Under the pieces are notes generated by a model, which worked only from the letters and a program-made list of their open reading frames with translations, was not told where the DNA came from and made no database searches. A program made the position numbers and the translations under genes. Shown in pieces: positions 1 to 15,300 of a DNA stretch of 64,000 nt. The DNA lies in contig NC_054750.1 in NCBI RefSeq assembly GCF_018143015.1, positions 10,440,001 through 10,504,000 on the forward strand, read 5' to 3'. The stretch is from Lytechinus variegatus (taxonomy: Eukaryota > Echinodermata > Echinoidea > Temnopleuroida > Toxopneustidae). Each line of letters begins with the position of its first letter. Within the stretch, counting starts at the first letter, position 1.

Positions 1-3000
1 GACCAAGAAAAATGTTTAAAAATTAATCGGAATTCTGGTAGATTCTCACCAATAAAAAGTTTAATTTTGACCAGTTTTTACACAAAAATATTAACCACAC
101 ATTATTTCGGCTAATCATTAAAGTCTAAGATTCATTAAGAGTGACGGATGAAGAGGGAGGGGGTCCAACTCACCCTAGAGGAAAACTGTTAATAATACGT
201 TATTTTTTGTATTGCTTGTTTGTCTGTTAAAAGGACAAAATGAATTGGAAAATCGCAAGCGTGGTAACATGACTATTTTCATTGTTGCTTGTCAGTTTTT
301 TAACCAAAAATTGACTTTTCTGGCCCCTCCTCTAAGAAATCCCGGCTCTACCACTGTTGACTGACATGGGATGGCTACTATATAAAGATATTGGTTCTAT
401 AAATTTCTATAAAAAGCACTTTTTATCATAGATGGGAAATGTCTCTTTCCAGATCTCCTGTCTTTATCAGAGGAAACTGCTGGCTCGCATTCCCCTCGAG
501 ATATAGAAAAATGTACCTTACATAGCAGGTATCACCACCATCATTCTATAAATAACATTCATAAAGTTTGTTAATGTAGTTTCTCTTCAAAGGCGAAAGA
601 TGATAAGAGACTAATAGCAATACCTTCCCTTGCATGAATTGCCTCATAATTATTTTTTTTTTATGTTTCTTGAACAACATACTGAGTAGCAGCTAGTGGC
701 GTAGCTGGGAATCTGTGTCAGGAGGGGCAAAATATTACTGACAGCCCCCCCACTAGCGTACCTACGGGGGGGGGCAGGGACGAGCCACAACCCATGCAAA
801 GTTTTTGTATCCCTGCCCCCCTGACGAGCTTGATGACCTTTATTGCCCCCCCCCCCCTTGACGAGCTTTAAGACCTTTTCCTTTTTTTTGCTTGTCTATT
901 TTTTTTCTGGTACGAAATCCTTTATTTGTGATTGAAGACCTTTTTTTTTTGCTTGCTAAATTTTTTGGTAGACGTTTTTGCCCCCCCCCCCACCGTGGAA
1001 TATCTTAGGTACGCCACTGCCCCCCATTCCATGGGGAAAGATAGGTCACCACAGTTTCAGGAAGCGCTTTCCGTAAAAGATTATGACAAAGACAAAAAAT
1101 CTAAACATTGTAAACAATACTAGGAAAACAGAACTTTGAAAGTTTGGGACAAGGAACAAGAAAGTTGTGGCTCTTTGTTGAAGAAAGAAGTCACTAAAAC
1201 ATTGTTAATATCAAGTGAAAATTTGGTCAGTAGATCGTGACGAGACATGGGACTACTCTCTCTCTCTCCCTCTCTCATTTGCTCTTTTCTCTTCTAAAAA
1301 AAAACTTTCTTTAAAAAAATGCAGCACAAAAACACAAATAACATTAAGACTTCGTTCTGGGTGTTCGTCATAATCAATTATGTGGTGATATATTTCATTT
1401 TATTAATTTCATACGTAATTCATTCTAAAAAAATCTATATTGCCCCCTTTCGTCAAATTTCCATTGATATGTACATTTATGTCTTTTATTAAAAGAAATT
1501 CGATTTGATGCTGGTCTTTTTCTTTGACATTTAGCCAACTAAATGCAAGAATTAACCTCACGTTTTTCCTAAAAAGGGTAAAATATAGTACATTACTCTT
1601 TGCCAATTTTTCACTTGTATTTATGTAGTATGGTCAACTTAGGATTTAGTGGATTAATCAACTATTAAAGGGGAAGTTCCCCTAACGTTAAGCTTGTGTA
1701 ATGAAAGGAGACCCCCCAAAAAAAAGAAATCGGTGAAGATCAGGTGGAAACCATTAAACAGTTAAAATATAGTGAACTATTATAGTGATGGATTTATAAA
1801 GTTTGAATTTTTGGAAGTCAAATGGTATCACTCCATGTTTTCTATAACAAAAAGAAGAAAAAATGATCTTACTTCTGCAGTTATCAGTCATCATATTATA
1901 CCTGCTACTATAAGAAAACAGTCGTCATGAACCATTAAAAAAGGGGATTTAAGGAATATATCACCCTCTATAATTTTAGAGCAGGTGCTCGCGTGACGTC
2001 ACAAATTCGAATCTTAAAAAAAAACGCACAATTCTCTTAATTTTTTCATTGGTTTCATCGAACCTTCAACAATATTTTTTCTATTTTGTCTGTTTTCAAT
2101 AAAGCATCGTCATGATGAAATCCCCCCTTTAAAACAAGGGCCTCTATTGTGGACAATGCAAAAACCACTTCTAGCAATATTGCTCATGAATAGTACTGTA
2201 TCATATCCGAAGTCGGCTCAAGTCCAACTTTGACCAATCTCCTACATATGAAAATGAAGATGTTTGCCAAAAAATGGTCAAGCGATTAATCTTAGTTTGA
2301 TGCAAACGTATGAACCTGCATTTGTGGAAGAACCGGATTTTATGACACAATCCGCGATCGATTTTAATAAAAACAAGTTTTCAAGAGAAATAGTTTTTCA
2401 GAGGAAAGTTCTCTGATCTGTCGTCTTTAAGATCCTTCATGGAAGATGTCTTGTCTGTGAGCCAGGGTTTGGCGTGGATGTAACCCCTTCCTGTTTCCAA
2501 GGAGGTAGAGTTTCCGTGGCATTGATGGGGGTTATTCATAAAGAGGGTAAATCTATAACGCGGTCATGACCAAGAATGACTGTTGTTGTTGATGTTGTTT
2601 CGCATCTGTCAGGGGCAGGCACTCGGCATGTCACCTTGATCTCGCGGTTGCTAATCCTTGGAGAAAATGGGGGACAATCATTCCTGCAAAGTTACATGAA
2701 AGTTTTACAACCCCCTCACAAGCTGATTGATTGCAATTAAGAAGCAGAGGAAAGCATGAGCTAACTTAGGTTGTAGGTTTGAACGGATGGAACCAAGGAT
2801 ATTGGTGGAAGAGTGTGCCTTCGGAAAGGACAACCTGGAAGGAGACTTAATTACATAACCATCGGATAGTCCTTGGAGAAAGTTAATTGGGATGTCATCC
2901 TGGGTGAAACAACCGGTCATCATGAAAAAAGAGCACGGAACATTACCCATCTCGATTTAGCGAATAGAAGTTTAACTTTGGACCACCGAGGGGGAGAGTG

Positions 3001-3259
3001 GAGTCTTTCAAGTCCTGAAAGAATATGAGAAATTATAATCTAAATGTAGGACTGGGTGTTCTCGTGAGACCTAGCAGTGCACTTGAAAGGTCTGCCCTAT
3101 ATTAGATGACCCCCACCGATTGCTCATCAATTCCCTAGGCATCGAGGGGCAACGGTTTTTCGGAAGTGCGACAGGTGAATTCGGTCGAGGGGGGCAACTG
3201 ATTACCCCTATGCTCCCCTACCTAACTCTTCAAGCTGCACCATCTAACAATAGAGTGGT
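1..3259. other. Upstream DNA before the caveolin start; no gene recognised
   Basis: AT-rich sequence with several C or G runs and a short CT-repeat near 1255-1275. Apart from the small inverted-repeat element at 751-1019 I see no coding exon or RNA gene. The first caveolin coding exon begins at 3260, so the 5' untranslated region and promoter should lie in the last part of this stretch, but I cannot place a TATA box or initiator with confidence. Confidence 0.5.
751..1019. mobile_element. Small hAT-like non-autonomous element with inverted ends
   Basis: The left end reads CACTAGCGTACCTACGG and the right end, reverse-complemented, reads CAGTGGCGTACCTAAGA, so the two ends form imperfect terminal inverted repeats of the CAGTGGCG type seen at several other hAT-like elements here (24634, 40207, 42442). 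The interior has G/C runs and repeated GACGAGCTT and GCTTG words and no coding capacity. The element sits in a C-run, so a target duplication cannot be read. Another partial CTAGTGGCGTAGC end at about 693 suggests nesting. Confidence 0.5.
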
Positions 3260-3331
3260 ATGGATATGGATATCTATGCAACCCCTGCCGGTGACATTGA
3301 CAACAACATGGCGCACGAATCGGGAGGAGTG
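3260..3331 (+). CDS. Caveolin coding exon 1 (start codon)
   Basis: Encodes residues 1-24, beginning MDMDIYATPAG and ending HESGGV, followed by a strong donor GTAAGT at 3332. The frame is closed just upstream by TAG, so this ATG is the first available. The exon ends in phase 0, which matches exon 2. No homology to known caveolin N-termini is evident, as expected for this variable region. Confidence 0.65.
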
Positions 3332-6300
3332 GTAAGTAACCATTTACCTTAATTAGTGTCGCGTGCCGTAAACATTCCATGGTTATAATTGAAGATCCGT
3401 GTTGACAATTAATCTGTTTGATTTCCTCTTATCCTTTCGATTTATATTTGTTTGTTTATGCATGTACATGTTTAAAGGCATGATTTGTAAGGTCACGAGT
3501 AACGAGTCACACAAGTTCCATCGGTGTAACTTTTTATCCTGCAATGATGCATCCACTGCAGTTTCTATATGAGGACCTATTTCATATTTTTGCATTTATA
3601 TATAAATTCAAGTTAAATAAAACATTTAGTACGGTAAATTACGTTTTTTATGTATTCTAATCACAATTGCCGATAAGTTCGGCTATATATACGTGCTGCA
3701 TGACGTCGTATTATTTGTCGCTATGCCTGGTTTTAGATGGGCAAACAGCTCGGAAGATATTGTAATGAAGCAATTCTTGATAACGTTTTACCTATAATTA
3801 TTCTAGTCATCTTTGGGCAAATTGTAAAATTTTAGTCAAAAGAATAACCAAAAGAGATCGTTCTATATCTTTAAAATCTGGTTAATTCTAGTGCAAACTA
3901 CAACATTATAAACAGCAAAATAAATGAGAAGCCTGGTATGTCAGATCTGGCTAGAATAACGAGGAAGGTGCTTCATGTTTGATAGTATTACAAAATCTGG
4001 TGATTAGGTGATTTTAAACAACTAATATTAACAATCGGGTTTTGCTTTAGTTCATGGAAGTCTCTATAACTGCACATGTGCATTTAAATTAGAATTAGTA
4101 ATGGAAGATGTAAATATATTTTGTAAGAAAAATACCAACAAACATGTTTTGCTATAATAAAGGAGGTTCTGTGGTGTTGTAGAATAGGCTATAATTTCTA
4201 ACGATCAGGGTTCTTCAGTTTCTCGGACATCTTTCCATAGTTTCATAGTAGACACCTATCATGTATAACATTATTGTAGAGCCCTCAAATGCTAAAAAAT
4301 GTTCATTATTACAAATAACATAAATTGAAGAAGAAGGAAAAGTAAATTGCATTATTATGTCATACATTGTGCCTAATTGCATTGCAAGTTGAATTTAAGT
4401 ATACTATAATATGGTTGGTTAATTCAGGACAATTTTGCATAAAATTCCATTGTTATATGCGTTTATAAGCAATATAATGATAATAACAATACACAATTCT
4501 GGGACTCTGCTCTTGGTATAAAGATTCCAGCGCCTCAAGTACATTCTTTCATTCTTTCTTTAATACAAACATGACACCAATCAACACGATCTAAGCACGG
4601 AGAGGAGATGGATAAATTTCATGAACAAAAAAATAACGTAGATTTATAGGGGGCAGGATTAAAGTCTAAAAAAGAGTTGTCTGGATTTGCGTTAAAAAAG
4701 AGTTGTCTGGATTTGCGTTTGTGACGATTGGCATGTTTTATTGCTTGTATTTGCAGTACATGGTGTTGTATAGTAAAACTGAAACTTACAGGGGGAGGTT
4801 TAACATGATCAATCAAAAGCTAAATACACGAAATTAGTTTTCGTATACATAGTTTATCGATTCGTCACATCAACCATTAACATACGGATACACCTGTACA
4901 GTATAAGATAAAACGTGTAGTACCCATGCCCCCTATCTTCCCGTGTCGATGAGGGTGGGGGAAGATGGAGTCGGTTTGGTCTGATAAATTGTATTGTGGA
5001 GGGGGGGGGGGAGGTAATTGATGCATTCAGTTGCATGGAAGAACAGAGCAATTATATTAATGACTCTGAAATGGGCAATTATTTTATCAATTCAACATAA
5101 TACTTACATGCAATTCATTGTGTTTATTTCAATAAATGTCATCTATCATGCCTATGGTATTTATTTATATATATTTATGTATTGCGTTTTTAATAATAGG
5201 AAAATAAACAAACATACAATGTCCTCTATATATGTGCCTACCAATGTCAGGTGCATGTATTTAAACAAAGTTTAGTGGAGTCTTTTCTTTCTGTTCGATC
5301 TGCTTTCTTATTAGTGGACCAGCACTGTTCTCACCATATTTGGATCTACATACAGATGCGAAAGTGAATTTTCCACAATGAACAGTTTAAAGGACAAGTC
5401 CACCCCAACAAAAACTTGATTTGAATAGAAAGAGAAAAAATTCAACAAGCATATCACTGAAAATTTCATAAAAATCGGATGTAAAATAAGAAAGTTATGG
5501 CATTTTAAAGTTTCACTTATTTAAAAAAAATAGTTATATGAACGAGCCAGTTACATCCAAATGAGAGAGTTTATGACATCACCCACTCACTATTTCTTTT
5601 GTATTTTCTTATATGAAATATGAAATATTTTTATTTTCTCGTCATTGTCATGTGAAATGAAGTTTCATTCCTCCCTGAACACGTGCAATTCCATTATTTT
5701 AACATTTTGTGCTTCAGGCAAGGAGGTCCTAATTGTCAAATTCGTAAAAATTGAGATATTGTATAATTCAAACAATAAAAAAACAAAAGAAATAGTGAGT
5801 GACATCATCAACTCTCTCATTTGGATGTAACTGGCTCGTTCATATAACTATTTTGTTGAAAATAAGTGAATCTTTGAAATGTCATAACTTTCTTATTTTA
5901 CATCCGATTTTGATGAAATTTTCAGCATTGTGCTTGTCTGATTTTTCTCTATTGATTCAAATTAACATTTTTCTGAGGTGGACTTGACCTTTAAAGAAGT
6001 AACTCATACCGAGGTACCTTGCCAGGGGCCTCGGAACGGTTTTAAAAGTGGGGGAGGGGGGCTGGCCATGCAAAGAATCACAATCATATAGTCATTGTTA
6101 TGTTTTTTACATGGTTAGCCGCTGCTTGACCAGTGAACATTTGGCAATTACCCCTTTTTTGCCAAGGTTCAAGTAGCAACTTGTTGCTGACAGACTGTCA
6201 CGTTTCCCATATTGAAAGTGAGACGTAGACTAGGAGACTCTCGCTTTATTTTGATTTTTTTTCTTCTAATTTTGCCTGCGTTCCACATGAAACTGTTATA

Positions 6301-9300
6301 GATTTGTAGGATTAAATGCTCCCAAAATAAGAGCCAGATTGCACAAGAGAGCACCAGGATCCCGACCGCAAGTCTCTTTGCGCTTCGCGCACATTTTTTT
6401 CTAAGTATCCACTTCACGCTGGCCCTTTCAGGTTTACTTGAAGTCCTATATGGCCCTTCAAGGAAAAAGTTTGAGAACCCCTGCCCTATAAAGAAGGTTC
6501 ACATCTCGCTAACCGTTGAGTACTAAATTCTGTCATCTGAATAATCATATTTTATAAACCTCTATGAAAACGAGTATGCATGGCTTCAGAAGACAACTGT
6601 TCAAATTGACGGACAATAGGAATTATAGCGAATAATTAATCAAAAAGTAATCCCCGAAATATTGTATCTATATGAATGTTGTTGTTTGTTCACTCGTGAA
6701 TAAAGCATGTCCATGTTTCCCCCTATTTTTGGCTCAATCCGTCTTTGCTTCTCCTTCCGACTCTGATGACGGTTTCGAAAGTAAACTGATGATAAAATTG
6801 AAAATGAGAGTTGACGAAATATTGATAAGGTAAGATAAAGATGACGTCAAAGGTGTTTTTTAAAGTTCACAAACTCAAACTTTTATATTTACTTAAACGA
6901 AACATTTAGTATCTTAATAGATACATTAATAGATACAATATAATACATGCATGTCAACTAGTTGTGTAAAGTTTATGTAAAAGTTGTGTACTTGACAAAC
7001 CAATTAAGCTTGCCTAAAATACAGGCAGATCACCACCCTTTATATTCTCACAGGCACTTGGTTTATACCTTTTTTCAATTATTCCAAAATTAGAAGCAAA
7101 TGTTTGTTGCCTAAGCTTTATTTAGCACACATATTTGGCATCAGTCTTTGAATGGGGTGTCAGCCGACATACTATGGGGCGCCAAAGGGTCAGAGTGTTC
7201 AATGTTGTTATTTTCTGTTTATTGTCATAGAACTTATGATACAGATTTCTTCATTTTTCAGCGGAAGCAAAAGATGATAACAATGGTATCTTTAATGAAT
7301 ATATAGACCAACCGGTTATTATTATCATGTATGTTATTATCAATATGTGGAGCGTTGTGGCCCAGTGGATTAGTCTTCGGACTTTGAAACAGAGGGTCGT
7401 GGGTTCGAATACCAGCCATGGCGTAACTTCCTTCAGCAAGACACTGATCCACAGTGTGCTGCACTCAACCCAGGTGAGGTAAATGGGTACCGGTAGGAAG
7501 TAATTCCTTAAAAAGCTATGCGCGCTATGAACGCCTAGCTTAGCCGGGCGCAGCCGGGTAATATAGGAGCGCCTTAAGCACCTAACAAGGTACTCAATAT
7601 AAATAATACCCTATATTAATATATTTGTAATCATTACTAGTATCTCTTGTGATGCTAACGATGATAATAACGAAAATTACAATTTTAATAATAATGGTAA
7701 TGATGATGAATAATAACATCAATCAACTAGAAAGGGGTATTTACAAGGGCCTCTTTTTATATAATATCTGTTATCGCTTGCTTCTAATTGATAACTCTCT
7801 CTCTCATTCACAATTGAATAATCTGGATGGATTATCAAAGGGGCAAATTTTGACACCTGTCACTGGCAGATCTTAAGTTATTATCTTTACTAAGCCCATA
7901 CCTATCACCCTCCCCTCCTAAAGAGATTAATAAATCCATGACCGATTAGTCATGATGTAATTAGATTCATCTTGGCGACATTTTGATTTAAAGACAAAAA
8001 TACGATTTATTGAAATCTAGTCAATAAATTCAAGGGCATGTTTTATTTAGTGTAAGGTCCTAGGAGGCCATGCCCCCTTCTCAGCCGATCCGCAGGCACT
8101 GGCGTATAAATAGCGAAGGATGGGGAGTTGGGGACACTGACCCCCCCCAAAAAAAAAAGAGAGAGAGAGAAAAGGAAGGGGAAAATGAACGAAAGAAAAT
8201 CGAAAGGGTGAGGCATTATACTACTTTTTGAATATTTTGTTTTAAGTTAGAACTAAAAAATATATTACAAAGTCAGATTTTCAATTATTAAAATGTCATT
8301 TTTTGCATTCTCGGGAATTTTGAGAAAAAAAAGAGCGCCATTTCGTGTCTCTTCATTTTTTGGCTCATTACACCATTGTACGCAATATCTTAATGAATAG
8401 TCATATAATTTCCTGTTTGAAATTACCCTTTTATATTCAATTTAATTCAATTCAGGTTTGAAGAAAGCATGATTGGCAGTCACAGACTGAATTGTACATG
8501 TATACACAATGCCAATATATAAAAATAATCAAAATTATTAACAATGAATATGCAAATTAAAATCACGTAATTTTGTGCAGTTAAAAATGGAGTTAAGATG
8601 GATTTAAAATATTGTACATTCATCATGTTCATCACACAAATTGCAAACGTTTTTACCATGGTACTTATTTAATAATCTTGTCAAACTTGGAAGAGCACTA
8701 TTCTGAAATCTTTTTGTTTTACATGGAATCTCCTTATATTTATTTATATGTCGTAAGTTGAAAGCGTTTGTTTTCAGTGGAGGTAACCAGTTTTTGTGCA
8801 ATTTCTAATTTTAAAGCGAAATCTGTGGTAAGTTTTACTCTTCAACTTTCAAGTGATGTCAAATTTAAGGTATTTAAGGCCATGTCATTATGATACATAC
8901 TTGGTTCCTAATACTGGACAGTTTCAATAACTTCTATCTTTTTTCAAGGCAAGAGAAGCAGCGAAAAGAGGTACAATGAAGATACATTCTTTAAAAGAGT
9001 TTGAAAAAATAACTATTGTGTCAGTGATAAAATTTGTGCCTGATGAAGAAAATGTTCAGAGTTAACCAAATCATTGGTTAGAGTTTCTTGTTGAATTTGA
9101 TCAATACTTACGGTCGGACTCGCCAGCAGATTGGTAATTTTGACAAATCCTTTTTTTTAGAAGGGCACAATCATTACCAAAATATGGGGGCACCTCTCAC
9201 CATCCTACACTCTTACTGTATGTTAACGCCTTTACCTTTGAGGTCGCATAAGATAATAATTTAAGTTATAATTTTGAAGGGTGTGTGTGTGTGAACTTTT

Positions 9301-12300
9301 TGCCCTCTTATTGCAAGTTTCCCAAATACACTCCTCTTCAGGACGATTAGTATAATATTAAAATTTGGGACCAATTTAGAAGTGAATTACCGAATGTAAG
9401 TCTTAATGAGCTGATTGAGCTAATACTTCCTGGGAAAGTAGATAGACTGGCATTGCATACAGAGAGTAGGTGAACAAGCGTGTTAGAGCCGGGAGCTTGG
9501 ATTGACTTTGACCAGGGATTTTGGCGAAACGTTCATTTCCTATATCACTGTAAAAAAAGAGAAGAAAAACAGAAAAGAAAAAAAGTGCAAAATTTCCATA
9601 AGTGGTTTTAACCAAGTATCACAGGCGTAAAAATAAGGGGGTGGGGTGGGCTCGGGGTGGCAATGCATGGACCCCCACCCATCCCACCCCAAAAATCATG
9701 AACAAAAAAGGGGGCGGAAAAGAAAGCAACGGAAAGGAATATTGGAGATATATATTTTTCTGAATATACGTCCGTCAAAATCTATCCAAAAAACTATATT
9801 TTCATTTATAAAAAAAAAAATGCTCTCTCGCTTCTCTAACTCTCGGCTTTTGAAAAAGATGGTTCCTCACGGCTCGTTACCCAACTGCGGAGTACCATAC
9901 TAAATGTTTTACACCTGTAGCAATTATTATCTTATCTATTTATTCAAATTTATGATGTCAACTTTACATCCAGCTATCATGTCAAGGACGACGCGACAGT
10001 TTGTGGATGGGGGGTACCATCTATTTTCAAATTCAATTACACGGGTAATATAGAGATACATAACCTATACCTCTGTTTTCTGTGCTCTTCATTCCTTTAT
10101 CTTTCTCGCCCCCCCCTTTTTTCACTAACTGAAAATCATAAAGGCGGGGCGGTCGCCCCTTCACCCCTGTAGTCTTGCTTCAAGTCATATTTAACATCAA
10201 TTTGGGGTCACGACATTAGTTTTTCAATTATTAAGATTTCTTATGATAAAAAAAGAAATTCGACTCACTCATTGTTCATGATGACACTCATAGAATAGTT
10301 TCCAAATAACAAATCGAATGATATCTGTTTTTCTTCAACCGATTTCGTTTAAATAACAAAATATTTGGTTTTCTATATTTTATATTCAGTTTAATTGTTT
10401 CCATTAGAGTTTATCGACATCGATTGACATTCCTTGCTTTTATTATTGGTAAATGATTTATCATTGGTACAAATTTTTCTCATTTCTGTTTCATTTTTTT
10501 ATGGAAATCTATCACAGAGAGATACATTCACACATTGTACAAATTTGACGCGTGGTTGTGTAATGAGCTTACGAAAATGAAAAAAAAAAATGTGTGAGTC
10601 GTAGTAGTGTAATATCCCGAGTGTGAAAACGTGAAATATTTAATTAATTCATGCCGCTTCTCGTAAAAAGGTTGATAATTATAGAACATGACTTGTGCAG
10701 GGGCCTCAGCGTTAGAAGAGGGATCTATGATAGCGAGGTTTGTATAAGCTCGCTCTGAAGGCACACCTAGACCAATGTGGGTCAAAATGACGTGAATTTG
10801 TCATCCCATTCAGAATAATGTTTCAGTCCCACCAATGAAACCGACTCCAAACCGACAGATGGTATGTCATTCGTAATAACGTATATTAGCTTTGATCGGT
10901 CTGGAGTCGGTTTCACTGGTGTGGCAGTCGTATAACGTCGTTGGGTATATTAGCTGCGTTAATGAATCGCTTGTCGTTCCATGCGAGTTTTGAACGATTA
11001 GGAAGGGTAATCTCCGACCCCATTCTACACACCGAATACCCACTTTGCAGGTGCGGCTATAGTCTGGTGTTATGCTGTAATATATTGGGTAAATTGCCAC
11101 TTGGTCTACATTTTCGTTTGTTCTAATCCCACATGCTGTAATCCTAGTTCATCTACAACCAGTCTACTCACCATTTGGTCTAATTGCCATATTTAGCCCA
11201 TATACAATTTTGTTTCATTTCCAGTTTATTCTCATCTATTCGTCTAAAATCCATTTGGTATAATATCACTTAGTCTTTTACGATATAGTGGATTGATTAG
11301 AAGTCAGATTTTCATTTGACCAAGTGCATTTGACAAATCCTGTATGAAATATATGCCACTCTGAGTGAGTGCAACGAGTGATGAAATCAAAAGTCATCAA
11401 ATCATGGCCTTCGTTGAATTTATCATCAAGATTGAAGTATTTCAAAAATGACAAAACAGAAATGAGATTATACATTTTTCACAAAATTTTTCACTTCAAA
11501 ATTCATTGGATAGAGCAGAATGATATGTTCTTCCCCACCCCATAGCACCCCTCCCATAATCTTGGGGAGGACAACTTTCCCTTCTCTAAAGAACTACACA
11601 TCTGTTCGTTAGTGCGCGCGGTGATGCTACTTCAAAGTTCCTATACATTGCGTGCTGCAAGAGAGAAACAATCGACTTTTCCACAGTCTTTCCAAATTTT
11701 AATTAAATTAAATCAAGGCAAACTATGTTATATAAATATCTTAATCGGGTTACCTTTGAAGACTGAGCAGGTGTACGATTAGAAGAAAAAACAATGCATT
11801 TACTATGATGTGACCTAGAAAATATTCAGGTCAAGACGAACCCATTGTTTAAAAATTGTATAGCCCTGACAGGCTCCTATAATCATGCCATTCATATAAG
11901 CAAATCTAATTTGGGGGAAGGGGCAGTAGGTGGAATATATTTATTTTGAGCTTCATATTAATATTTCCTCACTGAAAATTTAATTTCTTTTTGCTTTGTC
12001 TTCCGGGCATGGCTGTAAAATCCTCGGTAATGACAAGGAAGGTCTTCTTTTAGAGAAAGATGGGGAGTGAAAAAGGAGGGAGGATTGAAAATCAAAGGAG
12101 GTGAGAGAAGGGGAGTGACAGATGGGACGATCATTACCCCTTTTATCTAAAGGATAATTGATCAGGTATTTTGCTAACGATTATTTTCTACGGACAAGGT
12201 TTTGCGAAAGAACAATTTTTTAAAATCCATTTTGACACGGTAAAGCAAGATCTTTACAATTTATATATAGAAATAGCATGCAGCTATGGTCGTTTTGACG

Positions 12301-15300
12301 AATAGGCCTACAATAATCATGACCTATAATTCCTTTTCGTCCATGTATCATCAACGTATGAGTGACTAATCAAAACGGTCATGATAGTAGAATACGGTGG
12401 CCCCTTAAAACCCTTCCTCGCGTTAATCACTACTTCGGCCATTGCAGGCTCCGATCAACAGTTTTGGCTGGTACTTTTTTTTCTTGGACAACAGCCCTGG
12501 CAAGACAACACGCGATTAGAGAATTGGGAGAAGGAGAAAGAGAGGAAGCTTGTAGTGTTTGTGTGATCGGTGGTGAAAGTCGTCTTCTGTTTAACCTGCT
12601 CTTGCCTCACGCCAAAGGGACAGTTCCCGACGCGTTTGATGGCACCTGGATTCTGCAATGTGCGTGTAAATACTATGGATTAACGGGACTATGACGGCAG
12701 ATCATAGATCATCCAGTTGCATGCCCACCGGACCTTATAACCAACCTTACAAAATGGACATATACATGAATTTTACCAAGAACGGAAACCAAGTATGTAT
12801 TAGACACGGGGGCACCAGTACCCGTGGATGCATGTTGCCATCTATTTATAACAAAAAAGTGAGGTCATATGGTGGACTTGATATGATGCATTTTAGACAT
12901 ATCAAATTTATTTTATTTGGGTTAAAATTCTACATAACATCCTTAACTTGGAACCATAAACAAAATGCCCACTCCGTCTTATCAAACCGACAATGGCACC
13001 ACTAAAATAAATTGTCAGGGAATGGCCGGTACAATTCATTTTTTTTCCTGATTATATGTTACTTTGTGATAATTATCTTCTTGCCACTGCTATGACATGA
13101 ATGAGTTATAAGCCAGACATAAATGAATATTTGCTCGCACAACCTAAATCGTTGACAAACACTTATCAAAATCTTTCACTTAGAATAACTTCAACCCGTT
13201 CAATTCGAAACTTACCTGCATCTCTCGTTATGGTATCGAAAGTCACTGCTCTATTTTTGTACATACCCTAAATTTTTAACATGTTAATATGAAATCATAA
13301 AATTGACATTTTTATAAACACATCAGCACGATAACATATTTCGGTTTTCTGAAACGTTTGGCCAGTTATTTGTGTTTACAAAAAATGTTTGTTTTTATGT
13401 CCTTTTGACTTTCAATTGTGCGTTGTGGTATGTGCTTGTAATCCAAATTATGAATATATAAGAGCAGAGGTTCGAGCCTGGCAACGTGTTTTTTTTTATG
13501 GTGATGATATTAAAAGGGCGGCGCCAGATATACATAATAATATCTGAATGTTATGCAATATAAGTTACATAATAACGCGTTGAAGTGTTTGTTAGAAGAA
13601 GGTGTTTAGGAATAATTTTCGAATGGCTAAAATATATCATATCAAATACACCTATTGACCCACGCCCCTATAACTATCCATCCTCTAACACACCCCACTA
13701 ATCATCCCTTGCATGATATCGTTTTCTTGTACATTTTCCGTCCCATTTCCTATCTAGGTGTGGAAGTTTTGTAACAAACCCAAATCCAAGACAACGAACG
13801 ACGGGGGGAAGAAAGTCGGAGGAAAGTTGCAGGGGACTCCAAAAAAGGCACTTTCTTTGGGATCTTTGACCGAAGAACCGGGGACAAGTCGGACATATCG
13901 GAAGCGAGATGAAGGAGAGAACGAAGCGGTCATTAAAGTATGTATCCAGCTTTGAGAAAAGAAAAAAAAAATCCGCTACTGCTGCTTCTTCATCCGGCTT
14001 TGACATCCACTTCTCTGCTGATAGTGTTGATGGTATACAACCATCACAGATTATGCTGCTGCAGCATCATCCTCCTCCTCATCATCGTCTCCACCTATCC
14101 CGTCATCATCCTTCTCCTTTTTGTGGTTCACTGTGTATCGTCTTGTATCTTTTCATCTTGTTGCTTGCTCTGCTGAAATCATTTCGTCACGAAAATAATA
14201 TTCACATTTGTTTAATCTGGAATGTTGTTTTGGTAGTGACAAGTATTTTTGTTTTTGTTTTACACGAATGTATCGGTTTCTTTACAGATTGAAATTGTTC
14301 CAGGGTTTGTCACGGCAATCACGCAGTCAAGCTATGCTTAATAGTGGCAGTCCATGCAATATGGTTTAATCAATATGTCATAGAAAATATAATTTTTTCA
14401 TTGTTTTGCTTTTCAAGTATTTTATTACATAGCCTGTTTATTGAATATATTTTCTTTGTTAACGTGTTTATGAAAAAGTTGCAGAAATAAAAAAAATGAA
14501 ATGATCATGATGATGGCGGGAAAGAAATTAATGTTGGCCAAAGGGGCCGCGGGGTAGTCCCAGGTACAAATGGTTTTAAAACGTAGCATTATTTTGACAG
14601 CTTAACTAATATTTACAATGCAATTAGAATGGTTTACTGTAGTTACCTTTTCTCATTTTATTCTCCCAAATTACCAATCGTCGATGTGACAATGTATTAA
14701 TTTCTGTAGTGTGATCAGGAACGAAATGGTGCAGGTTTGTTATTTATTCATTTTGTCATATTCAATTGTATAAAATACACGTCCCCCAAATTTGTCTTTA
14801 TTATGTGATTCCCTATTTCATTAACATCGTGTAATGCAATCTCGATCACATACGGCTTCGATTTCGATAGATATGCAGTTTCAATTATAAGTTACAAAAT
14901 GATGTCACATCTGTAAATTCCTCCCGATATAATAGAATTTGTAAGTGCTATTATTGATGAAACTTTCCTTTTCAAAGTTTCTTTAAGCGTATATGATAAA
15001 AATTTATAAGTGGGCGACTAGGGTGGAGATTAAAAGATTAAAAGCCCACCTAACTGAAAATATGTTATGGTATATGCGCAATAATTACTTCCTTACCAAT
15101 GGGATTTCTAACGTGTAGATTTAAAAAAAAATGACATCACTACATGCTAAGTGCATTCTTTGACTAATATTGAGTAAGTTATTAATTCCGAACCATCTGT
15201 GCAGTATAAATTATTGAAAAATAGGCCTATGTGATTAATCAAAGTGGTTGAGAATGCGTTGGGATAAATGCAAGTTAAAGGACAAGTCCACCCCAACAAA

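Larger units (their letters stand above)
3332..13757 (+). other. Caveolin intron 1 (about 10.4 kb)
   Basis: Donor GTAAGT at 3332 and acceptor TATCTAG ending at 13757. Besides the repeats listed separately it holds a perfect 26-bp tandem duplication at about 4668-4719, a GT run near 9280 and several G or C runs. An open stretch at 12362-12694 shows no recognisable domain and I do not call it a gene. The rest is AT-rich DNA in which I see nothing. Confidence 0.6.

Noticed and set aside
12362..12694. A 110-codon open frame with fairly high GC
   Set aside because: No recognisable domain, no matching splice sites, and other frames are open there too.
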